Origin: Papaver somniferum
Lineage: Eukaryota; Streptophyta; Magnoliopsida; Ranunculales; Papaveraceae
NCBI RefSeq assembly: GCF_003573695.1
Contig: NC_039361.1
Location: 38,857,393 to 38,921,392, forward strand
Length of the DNA stretch: 64,000 nt
Direction of reading: 5' to 3'
The translations under genes and the position numbers were made by a program. Positions 43,983 through 55,024 of this stretch are shown here, one piece after another. How positions within the stretch are numbered: position 1 is the first letter of the stretch; the number at the start of each line of letters is the position of its first letter. Under the pieces are notes generated by a model that saw nothing but the letters and a program-made list of their open reading frames with translations, made no database searches and had not been told where the DNA came from.

Positions 43983-45029
43983 ATGTGTTATCCCGATTAC
44001 CCTTCAAAAGAGTCTGACTCCGACAAAAGGGAAGCAGCTGAAGAGAGTAAACTGATTCTTAACCTAGTTAGAATCCAAGCTGATAGATTTAATCGGTTGA
44101 AAAACAATGTCAATGTTCTTCTCGGTATAATAAGAGACTGTGATTCCAAAAATGCTGAAGTTCAGTCTTCACGTATCTTACTTGAGGCAAGCCTCAAAAA
44201 GGATGCTTTGGAAATTGGACATCGCTTGAGTAAACTCTCGATTCAAGGATGTTCCAAAAAGTCCTCTATACCATCCACTTATATTGCAACTGAGGAAGTT
44301 CCAGTTCCAGAAGTAAAATCGGAATCCCTTCCCATCAGAAAAGATGTGCCTATAGTATCCTCTAACCAAGGATGTTCCACATCACATGGAAGGAAGAAAT
44401 CTCCAAACGATGATGTTAAGTCTGTACTATCTAATCACCCTCGTGATTAGAAAATATGTCTATTTTGTAATTCAAAAGGGCCTGTTAAGCAAAATAGAAA
44501 CTCTAGGTTGAACAACAATTCCTTTGTTCGTCTTCAACACACCTTAGACTTAATCCTCAAAGGTGTAACTGACATCCTTATGTCTAAACCAATTGGTTTC
44601 AGTACTCGCCCTGTGTATTTTACCAGGAAAGTCAGTTCAATGAGTTCCTCAAATGCTCAGAAGCATAACAGACGACTCAACAAAAATCGTCTAACAAGAG
44701 ATCCGGAATTCTCTTTTGACAAAAAGGGAGATAAGGCTACTTTTAATGTGAACATGGTATCAGAAGAAGGGAGCAAAAGTGATGATATGAGAAATGACCT
44801 AAAGGTGATAATTGAAGGTTATCAAGAAATCGTCAACAAGTTGCCAATTTCCTCTAGTCAAAATTCTTCTGGTAAGAACTCAAACTATGTCTCGTACTTT
44901 GATGACAATAAGTTTTATGATAATTTCTCACATCAAAAAGAATTCTTTCCTATATTTGAAAGGAAAAAGAGACTCAACCGTAAACACATTTCATTTAATG
45001 AGCTTAGGGCTCATACTTGTGTCAATTAA
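43983..45029 (+). pseudogene. Gag-like ORF of T1b with degenerate zinc knuckle
   Basis: One frame of about 348 codons with a single in-frame TAG at 44448-44450. The first half is charged and helical (ILNLVRIQADRFNRLKNNVN), probably coiled coil. Just after the stop comes CLFCNSKGPVKQNR, which fits a CX2CX4HX4C knuckle with its histidine changed to P and last cysteine to R. The rest is basic to acidic without known motifs. The canonical Copia Gag fold is not evident, so the family link rests on the knuckle, position and primer site. Confidence 0.55.
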
Positions 45030-45511
45030 TCACAAGAATTGAAAACTTACTCATAAAAATCCTGTTGAATAAGATGTATTAATAATCAGGTATACTGTTG
45101 GCAAAATTGCTTTTTGTTTAGTTGAGCTATTTTCGTCCATAGATAAACTATTGTGTGCAGACAACTTTGCTTAAGTATTGGTTGTGTCTGATGTTATTCT
45201 TCTTTTGTTTTCGTTCCAACTATGTTGCCTGCTACTTGTGTGCTCTAAATTGTTTCTCTATGGAGATATAAAATTTAGTGAGCCAAAAATCTTGTGATAA
45301 TTTTCATATAGCAGAAATTCTTTCATGTCGTAAAAATACGACTGGTTGCTTACCTTTGTTATTGGGTCAAGTTGTGTTCGTACGGATACCCGTGTTACTG
45401 TCACGAATCAATTTTGGAAACCCTAAAAGTTACCTTCCCTAAGAAAGCTTTTAAATACCAATTCCTTAATTCACGTACGCATATTCTGGGTTGTTTTGTG
45501 ATTTGTCAAGA
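45030..45511 (+). other. gap between the two T1b ORFs
   Basis: About 480 bases, T-rich, without an ORF worth noting. This is where Pol would lie in an autonomous Copia element; nothing of integrase or RT remains. Confidence 0.6.
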
Positions 45512-45914
45512 ATGTCTTCATCTTCTCACTCTGGTGATTTTGCAAGAGGATTTCTTGATAAAGGTATTGGTTTCGAGTCCAAAGGGAGAAAGAAAAGAAC
45601 CCTTGTAGAATATGATCATCCTAATGCCTCATGTTACTATGCCTATACACATCAGGATATTGAGAATGGGGATATGGTCTATGCTGAAGCGGTTCATGAT
45701 TTTTCTTAAATACTTTGAGGATGTGAAACTACAACTCGTTGATATGTTGAAGAGTCTTGATGTGTTAAGAACTGAGTTGATAAAGGTTACCTCTGACCTT
45801 GGTCTCATAAATACACATTTTAAAGAACTTCTCAATGAGGATATCTTCTCTGAAGATGCAGTGGATACTGTCAATCACAAACTCAAAGATCTCAAGGCTC
45901 GTGAGGATTCGTAA
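45512..45914 (+). pseudogene. second, 3' ORF of T1b, frameshifted
   Basis: Starts MSSSSHSGDFARGFLDKG at 45512 and reads to a stop at 45709. The next frame carries on at once (LKYFEDVKLQLVDMLKSLDV) to a TAA at 45914. An extra T in the run at about 45699-45703 explains the break. The second half is heptad-like and probably coiled coil. I recognise no family. Its place between the Gag-like ORF and the 3' LTR recalls the extra ORFs of SIRE/Maximus-type Copia elements, but similarity is not shown. Confidence 0.5.
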
Positions 45915-47310
45915 ACGTCTATTTGATGTTCGTGTTCGGTTTTGATGGTTTAGGAGTATGACTTTGTTCTTTAGCTTGTTGATTTTATTTTGTCTAGGAA
46001 ATCTTCTTATGAGAATTTTATTCTTGTTTTTTTAGGAAGAATAACTAGAGTTTGGAATAGCCATTATTGTGATTACACATAGATATGTCCAACGATTTTC
46101 ATCTTCAATGTTTTTAGATTTATTTGTTTAAATTCTAAAGTTTGTTTGGAAGATGATTTTTGCAGTATTAATCTTTATGGTTTTATATATTGCAAATTGT
46201 TATGGGATATGTGTGTTTGCGTCTGTGAACTATGATTGTCCCATACATGGTCAAAAGTTAAGTCTGTCGTATGTCGATATGCAAGTATTGATAAAAGATT
46301 GAATGAACTTTTTACAAACAAAAGGTAAGCCTTTTATGTCATTATGCAAATATTGATGGAAGAAAGGATGAACTTTTGTTTACAAAGATTAAATCTACTA
46401 TATGTCATTGTGCAAATAGTGATGAAGGATAGAATAAATCTTTGTTTATTACACAGTATTGATCTTCCCTAATCCATTTTTTATGTATATACTGTGCGGC
46501 TCCATAAGTTTTCTTATGTTGAGCATTTCCGATTAAATTAATCATGGGTTATCTTGTGATTATTTTAATTGAGTACTTTGGATACAAATTCATGTTTCAT
46601 GTGATTTGTAATGTCCAAAGAAATCCTTCTTTTCATGTGAAAGTAAGGTCGCTCTTGTTGTTCTTTCGGGAATGACATTTTATGGGGGAGTGTTTTAATT
46701 GAACTTGTGCTTAAGTGCTTTGTGGGGAGTGCGGCTGTGGAATATTATAGGGGTTATATTGTATCTTTATAAACTCCTTGATGAATGAATTTAGTTTCGG
46801 CTTTATGATTGCATCTAAAAAGTTGATATGTGCTTTCTTTTGGTCATGAAGTGTCTCTATGGAAATTTCATTAGGATCCCACTAGTTTTCGTACCTTTGC
46901 CAATTTTATTGACAAAAAGGGGAAGAATTAATGTGTAGTTCACACTACAAATACATATGGTTTTCGGATCATTATGTAAGAGGGAGTGGCTTTCATGTGA
47001 GATGAAGTATTGACTAAGGGGGAGTGATACATATCACCATAGTATTGTTGTCGAAGTTGTGATACAATTGAACTTTGATGTTGTGTAATAATACTATGAC
47101 ACTGTGTAACAATGATTGAGAGCTTTTGTTTTCTCATTGTTATGGCTACGAATCTTCAACAACGATGATGATGCATTGAATATCTTTGGAATTATTGGAG
47201 TACTTGGAAGTGACGAAGATTTCGAGTAATGTTGGAGAACCAAGGAGATCATGCATGTGGAAGAGAAGCTGCAAAGTTTATTTATTTTGTATTCCATATG
47301 TATTGATAGT
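45915..47310 (+). other. 3' non-coding region of T1b
   Basis: About 1.4 kb, aligned to 12020-13230 of T1a. It contains an upstream hairpin/purine unit at 46896-46925 (TTTGCCAA against TTGACAAA, one mismatch, then AAGGGGAAGA) and further GGGGGAGT words near 46980 and 47018. Confidence 0.65.
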
Positions 47311-47340
47311 TTTGTCACTAAAATTGACAAAGAGGGAGAT
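47311..47340 (+). promoter_or_regulatory. hairpin plus polypurine tract at the T1b 3' LTR
   Basis: TTTGTCA, loop CTAAAAT, TGACAAA (7-bp perfect stem, 47311-47331), directly followed by GAGGGAGAT and the LTR start TGTTAGAGC at 47341. Confidence 0.72.
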
Positions 47341-47868
47341 TGTTAGAGCACTGCTCGGTCGAAATTGCAAGCATTGCTATCTCAAGCTTGTTTGTCAAGT
47401 TTAGTTGCCAAAACTATAAGTATTGATTTCTAGTCTACTTATTGCCAAGTCTCGGACTAGGATAGAAATTGTAGTTGAGCTCTAGACTCCACGACGTTGA
47501 TCATGCAAAGACGAAGAACTACTCAAGAAATTGGTGGATCTTCATTGACTAAAAGGTATGTGGAGACTTGAAATTATCTATCACTCAAAAGTCTATCTAC
47601 TCTGTCTCCTATCTTGAGACAAAAGTCGTATTGCTATATAGACTTCGATTATACACATTTTCTATTTCGAGCCCAGTTTATCTCGCTTATCTATTTATCG
47701 AAATATGTGTTGGTAAGCTTTCTCTTTGGCCAAGTTCATCTTTACAAGTGACGAAAGTCATGTTGATTGTTTCAATCTCTTGAAAATCTCTTTGATGAAA
47801 AATGGACTGTGAATAACCTCTATATAACATCCTCTAGGAATGTTTCAATGATTGAAATATAGAGTTTA

Positions 47869-50800
47869 TGTAGCGCCCTGAAAGCTAGCAGCTGACTAAT
47901 CCAAGATATCAACTAAATAAAGAGGCACTACGGATCTAAATCATTCATTTAAACAATCAATTAAGAAATCTGCTATAAAACTTATCCCAAAGCTAACCCC
48001 GCTCAGAAATATATATATACAAGAACTTCTCTCAAATGATACATATACAATAGTTATTTGTTTGCGAATATAATAAACAAACATAATAGACATAGCAAAA
48101 GTTAAAAAATTAACGGAGTCAACTCCTCGAGATTTCGCTGCACAACTCTGATCTATCTCTGAAACTCAAAGTGGGAATGGGTGAGCACATCATCCCTAAA
48201 AGGGGTGCCCAACATGAATAACATTTAACTTTAAAGAAATCACGAGCAAGATTTGTAAAACAATTCATGTTTTCCCAGACATCAAAGTGACTAAGTCACT
48301 GGAAATGCACAAACAATGTATATGGACAAACTCCTTCTTCAAACAATATATATTAGTGATGCCGGGTTTTTCCACACCTACATAGCTATATTGATGTCGG
48401 GTTGTTCCACACCTAATAAGCATAAAATATGAATTCATGTAGATATAAATATGAAGGAGCGTATCCTATATACCACACGTGGAAATTCTCATTTCCCATA
48501 ACAATTCATAATGACGACAAACATTACAAGTCCTTTCCAATTCGTGGAAAGATTCAAAGAATCAACAGAACAATCGTAATGCAAAACAATGCATGAAATG
48601 TGCAAACGAACAATGTATGAGTTTATTAAACAAAGACTTTTATAAAAGAATCAACAATGGTTTCAAAAGAGTTACAAGTATTCCCACCTCTTTTGATGAC
48701 AAGCCACGCCTACCTCGAGATCCACGATCCACTGGTTCATCCTTGAATCGATCGTTGTTAATACAGACTAACTGTTAATCACACAAGAACTCTAAGAGTT
48801 CACCCAAAAGGCTCACATAAGAAATCATACAAGTCTTTCTAATGATTCTTGGCCCATTTAAAATTTTACATCTTTTATTTATCTATATTTAGCATAGTTA
48901 AGGTTTACTAATTGAATTGGGTTGATTCTATAATCTATTAGATGAGTCTTGTGAATATCTATAACTTTATAGAAGAAGCCAAAGGTTAATTCGGACCATA
49001 AGGGTCCAAACATTCAAAATATGAATACTAGGTCTAAGCCCAAGTCCACTAAACTGACCCCTTAATCTAAGGCCCAGTCCAACTAAGTCAACTAACGGTC
49101 AAGGGTTAACTAACAGTAAACGTCATCTAACAGAGTCAAGGTCAGGTCAAAGTCCAGGGTCAATGGTCAACGAGTCAAAACTAGTGACTCAGTGGGTCAA
49201 ACCCGATTCAACCCGATTCGACTCAGTCAGATGGACTAAGTCAGCTAGAGTCAGATCCTGACTAGGCTGAATGGCACAAGGCCAAAACACTTATACAGGC
49301 CAGAGCCATTGCTCATGCCAAGGAAAGCTAATGCACAAACATTGTGCAACACCAAAACTCTAAATTCTACAACTCTAACTCAAGTTCAACTTCAAACTAA
49401 CAACATCTAAGGCTCCAATTACAATACTAATATATTCAATTTAACTGAACTTCACAATTAAACTACAAATTCCAATTACACTCACAGATTAAGCCTACAT
49501 GCAGTTGCATCTTTAAGCTCCTACAAGAGATAATCAACTCCACACACTCATTAAACATTTGTTCATATAACTCAGTCACATACATCACAGTTCCCAGCTT
49601 CAATTAACAACTACACTCACTCTTTCCAAACAACCAACCACCCCATTCAGTTCAACCTCTAAAAGATTCCATAACCACTAGTCACAAGACCTGCACAACT
49701 CAAATGCAACCCATACAACAGTTCATCATTAACTCATCTCTTCTCTGCAAGTTCTGCCATTTCACTTTCCTTACCACATGCAACTCCAACACCCTCAGCT
49801 CCTGCACCATCCTGAGTTTATCTCAAACATACACTGCCTGCACCACTATCCAATCTCAACTGAATACTTTACCAAATTCACCTTCTCTGTAATATCAACA
49901 TCCTCACCACCACAACTAAACTCATCTCAACAATCACACATCTTAGTTCATGACATTTCATAACTTTAATAACTAGAAATTGTGATAAACTAATACTACA
50001 GAGAAGAATCATTACCTCAACAACCACTGCTTCCAACATCTTCTCCCTGTTATCAGCATAACCCTATCACAGTTTTATTCCATATCATCTTCAAATCATA
50101 TCTCCATATCCACAATCCTAAAAAAAAAAACCTAATTCACTGATTATTCAAATCTTCAATTTCTTCTTTAAACAGCTTCACAACATCAATCCACCGACTA
50201 CCCCTTTGTACTTCATCTATCTGCTGCTCTAAGTCACTATCAATTCTACTCAAACCCTAATTCAATTTTAGGAGAAACATCATGAACCATAATTCTGCAA
50301 TTTCTTAATCAATCTTCAAAACAACTCTAAGACTTCCATCAAACACCAATTATGAACAAAATCCTCTTCTAATTTCTCCTTCGACCTTCAATTTCATCTT
50401 CATAATCTTCTCAGAAATTATTACAAACCCTAACTCTCCAAATCTTCACTGTGAGCCAAGAATTGGATAACCACTCCCCTCCTCCGCTCTTGATAAACAA
50501 ATCCCACTTTCGATTAATTGATTTCATACTCAATTCCACATACTTACTTAATCAATCTTAATCTTTCAGAAACCCTAACTTAATCTTCTCTAAATCATCT
50601 CTTCTAGTATGAATCATCTTAAGATAACCTCGCCATCACCATCAATTATTCCATGACATACTCCATCTTCTACTGATCACGAAGCTTCTCTTTTGATCTC
50701 TCAAACTCACAAAAGAAGAAGAAAGAAAGAAGAGAAGAAGAAAAAGAATAAGAAAGAAAAAGAAGAAAAAAAAGAAGAAGAAGAAAAGAAAGAAGAAGTT

Positions 50801-51134
50801 TATCTTCTCTACTCGGTCTAGATAAGACCAAAGGAAACACTAAGGCACCCATTTGCTTTGACACGTGCAGCCACCATGGTAATATCCAAAATTATTATTT
50901 TACCCTCCGTAAACAATTTTCTAAATCTTCTTCATCCGGTAGCTGATTGACACGTTTGAAGTAGTCCATTCCGCACAACTTTTCGAGACCTATTCAGTGA
51001 TACTAGTTTTGTATCTACATCGTTGTTAGATTAATTTCTATCAATTAACGATCGTATTAAACTAATCGAGTCATTATCGGCTAAAACATCTCTTGACTAG
51101 TCTAATAGCGTTGACGAGCTTGAGGATCCTTACA
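47869..51134 (-). repeat. 3' LTR of element D
   Basis: Starts TGTAAGGATCCTCAAGC at 51134 and ends GGGCGCTACA at 47869. It contains a W-box cluster (49086-49200: eight TTGACY cores in LTR sense), a purine-rich (GAA/AAG) tract at 50710-50800 and two GATGCCGGGT/GATGTCGGGT units near 48360-48420. Confidence 0.85.
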
Positions 51135-51843
51135 TTCTCCCCACCTTATTCATTTTCGTCCTCGAAAATCGAACCACCTTTCTGGTCTCCAAAAACTCCC
51201 CACCTTATAAAATAATTCCATGTCCTGTCTAAGCGCAAACATTATAAAACAAAGCAGAAACCTATATAGCTTTCTACAACTAAAATTTATGGCTATAGGT
51301 TCACTATGTTGATTTTAAGTTCTTTCTATCAAATTGGAAAATATAAGTTTCTTACATTAATTTATATTTTATAAAATACATGTCTCTAATTACAAGGGAG
51401 ATTCCTACAAATCTTTCTAATTGAGTTTATAATTAACGGTTTTCTAAAAGATTTAAATCATACTAAACGTCTATGATCGGTCACCTATGAATGCAGTTGC
51501 TCTGTCAAGGTTGGCCAAGCCCAACAACCTACGAACAGAGAAAAACACGACCTTCACTATTCCCCAGTGCTGAATTAACAAAATCTTAATTTACTAAGAT
51601 TAACGAATCACTAAACTTCTATCATAACTGGTGTCACCTAAAAATTTTACTTCAAAAAAAGAACACAAACAAGCAAACAAATTTAATACACCAAACAAAT
51701 CTTTCAGTTATTGATGGTTTTTAGTGATTAAGATTTATCTCATAAACTCAACCCAGTTCTAAACTAATCTATTTCGCTAACTGACACTGGCTAATTCTAT
51801 TGTTTCCCATATAAGATCTAATAGTGAGCTCTGATACCAACAC
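51135..51843 (-). other. interior of element D with primer site, hairpin and polypurine tract
   Basis: At its 5' end, the minus strand reads TTGGTATCAGAGCTC (51840-51826), the Met primer site, three bases after the LTR. At its 3' end, ATTTTCG, loop AGGA, CGAAAAT (51169-51152, perfect 7-bp stem) precedes AAGGTGGGGAGAA (51147-51135), the purine tract touching the LTR. A second AAGGTGGGGAG lies at about 51197-51207. No ORF above 60 codons. Confidence 0.82.
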
Positions 51844-54800
51844 TATAGCGCCTCGAAAGCTAGCAGCTGACTAATCCAAGAGATCAACTAAATAAAGAGA
51901 CACTACGGATCTAAATCATTCATTTAAACAATCAATTAAGAAATCTGCTATAAAACTTATCCCAAAGCTAACCCCGCTCAGAAATATATATATACAAGAA
52001 CTTCTGTCAAATGATACATATACAATAGTTATTTGTTTGCGAATAGAATAAACAAACATAATAGACATAACAGAAGTTAACAAATTAACGGAGTCAACTC
52101 CTCGAGCTTTCGCTGCACAACTCTGATCTATCTCTGAAACTGAAAGTGGGAATGGGTGAGCACATCATCCCTAAAAGGGGTGCCCAGCAGGAATAACATT
52201 TAACTTTAAAGAAATCATGAGCAATATTTGGAAAAAAATTCATGTTTTCTCAAACATCAAAGTGACTAAGTCACTGGAAATGCACAAACAATGTATATGG
52301 ACAAACTCCTTCTTCAAACAATATATATTAGTGATGCCGGGTTTTTCCACACCTACATAGCTATATTGATGTCTGGTTGTTCCACACCTAATAAGCATAA
52401 AAGCTGAATTCATGTAGATATAAATATGAAGGAGTGTATCCTATATACCACACGTAGAAATTCTCATTTCCCATAACAATTCATAATGACGACAAACATT
52501 ATAAGTCCTTTCCAATTCGTGGAAAGATTCAAAGAATCAACAGAACAATCTTAATGCAAACTAAACAATGCATGGAATGTGCAAACGAACAATGTATGAG
52601 TTTATTAAACAAAGACTTTTATAAAAGAATCAACAATGGTTTCAAAAGAGTTAAAAGTATTCCCACCTCTTTTGATGACATGCCACACCTACCTCGAGAT
52701 CCAGAATCCACTGCTTCATCCTTGAATCGATCGTTGTTAATACAGACTAACTGTTAATGACACAAGAACTCTAAGAGTTTACCCAAAAGGCTCACATAAG
52801 AAATCATACAAGTCTTTCTAATGATTCTAGACCCATTTAAGATTTTACATCTTTTATTTATCTATCTTTAGCATAGCTAAGGTTTACTAATTGAATTGGG
52901 TTGGTTCTATAATCTATTAGATGAGTCTTGTGAATATATATAACTTTGTAGAAGAAGCCAAAGGTTAATTCGGACCATAAGGGTCCAAACAATCAAAATA
53001 TGAATACTAGGTCTAAGCCCAAGTGCACTAAAATGACCCCTTAATCTAAGGCCCAGTCCAACTAAGTCAACAAACGGTCAAGGATCAACCAACAGTGAAC
53101 GTCAGTCAACAGAGTCAAGGTCAAGTCAAAGTCCAGGGTCAATGGTCAACGAGTCAAAACTAGTGACTCAGTGGGTCAAACCCGATTCAACCCGATTCGA
53201 CTCAGTCAGATGGACTAAGTCAGCTAGAATCAGATCCTGACTAGGCTGAATGGCACAAGGGGCCAGAGCCATTGCTCAGGCCAAGGAAAGCTAATGCACA
53301 AACATTGTGCAACACCAAAACTCTAAACTCTACAACTCTAACTCAAGTTCAACTTCAAACTAACAACATCTAAGGCTCCCATTACAATACTAATATATTC
53401 AATTTAACTGAACTTCACAATTAAACTACAAATTCCAATTACACTCACGGATTAAGCCTACATGCAGTTGCAGCTTTAAGCTCCTACAAGAGATAATCAA
53501 CTCCACACACTCATTAAACATTTGTTCATATAACTCAGTCACATACATCACAGTTCCCAGCTTCATTAACAACTACACTCACTCTTGCCAACCAACCAAC
53601 CACCCCATTCAGTTCAACCTCTAAAAGATTCCATAACCACTAGTCACAAGACCTGCACAACGCAACTGCAACTCATACAACAGTTCATCATTAACTCATC
53701 TCTACTCTGCAAGTTCTGTCATTTCACTTTCCTTACCACATGCAACTCCAACACCCTCAGCTCCTGCACCATTATGATTTTATCTCAAACATACACTGCC
53801 TACACCACTATCCAATCTCAACTGAATATTTTACCAAATTCACCTTCTCTGTAATATCAACATCCTCACCACCACAACTAAACTCATCTCAACAATCACA
53901 CATCTTAGTTCATGACATTTCATAACTTCAATAACTAGAAATTGTGATAAACTAAGATTACAGAGAAGAATCATTACCTCAACAACCACTGCTTCCAACA
54001 TCTTCTCCCTGTCATCAGCATAACCCTAATTCACTGATTATTCAAATCTTCAATTTCTTCTTTAAACAGCTTCACAACATCAATCCACCGACTACCCCTT
54101 TGTACTTCATCTATCTGCTACTCTAAGTCACTATCAATTCTAATCAAACCCTAATTCAATTTGAGGAGGAACATCAGGAAACCTAATTCTGTAATTTCTT
54201 AATCAATCTTCAAAACAACTCCACGACTTCCATCAAACACCAATTATAAACAAACCCCTCTTCTAATTTCTCCTTCGACCTTCAATTTCATCTTCCTAAT
54301 CTTCTCAGAAATTATTACAAACCATAACTCGCCAAATCTTCACTGTGAGCCAAGAATTGGATAACCACTCTTTTCCTCCGCTCTTGATACACAAAACCCA
54401 CTTTCTATTAATTAATTTCATACTCAATTCCACATACTTGCTTAACCAATCTTATTCTTTTAGAAACCCTAACTTAATCTTCTCTAAATCATCTCTTCTC
54501 TCGAGTATGAATCATCTTAAGATAACCTCGCCATCACCATCAATTATTCCATAACACTCTCCATCTTCTACTGATCACGAAGCTTCTCTTTTGATCTCTC
54601 AAACTCACAAAAGAAGAAGAACAGAAGAAGAAAGAAAGAAGAGAAGAAGAAAAATAATAAGAAAGAAAAAGAAGAAAAGAAAGAAGAAGTTTATCTTCTC
54701 TACTCGGTCAAGATAAGACCAAAGGAAACACTAAGACACCCACTTGCTTTGACACGTGCAACCACTAGGGTAATATCCAAAATTATTATTTTACCCTCCG

Positions 54801-55024
54801 TAAACAATTTGCTAAATCTTCTTCATCCGGTATCTGATTGACACGTTCGAGTAGTCCATTCCGCACAACTTTTTGAGACCTATTCAGTGATACTAGTTTT
54901 GTATCTACATCTTTGATAGATTAATTTCTATCAGTTAACGTTCGTATTAAACTAATCGAGTTATTATCAGCTAAAACGTCTCTTGACTAGTCTAATAGCA
55001 TTGACGAGCTTGAGGATCCTTACA
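51844..55024 (-). repeat. 5' LTR of element D
   Basis: Same layout as 47869-51134 with a W-box cluster at 53065-53179 and a purine tract at 54608-54690. It ends GGCGCTATA at 51844, the terminal CA having mutated to TA. Small indels distinguish it from the partner LTR (for example at 53258 and 54030). Confidence 0.85.

Larger units (their letters stand above)
47869..55024 (-). mobile_element. element D: complete LTR element with giant LTRs and a 0.7-kb interior
   Basis: TSD GTTTA is at 47864-47868 and 55025-55029. Minus-strand order: 5' LTR 55024-51844 (3,181 bp), Met primer site, 709-bp interior without ORF, purine tract, 3' LTR 51134-47869 (3,266 bp). Both replication priming sites are in place and the LTRs are alike, so it was mobilised in trans by an autonomous partner. 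It is neither a classic TRIM (short LTRs) nor a LARD (long interior). Confidence 0.87.

Noticed and set aside
49086..49275. GTCAA-rich stretch as a simple tandem repeat
   Set aside because: Spacing is irregular and flanking bases vary; only the TTGACY core recurs, so it is better seen as a motif cluster.
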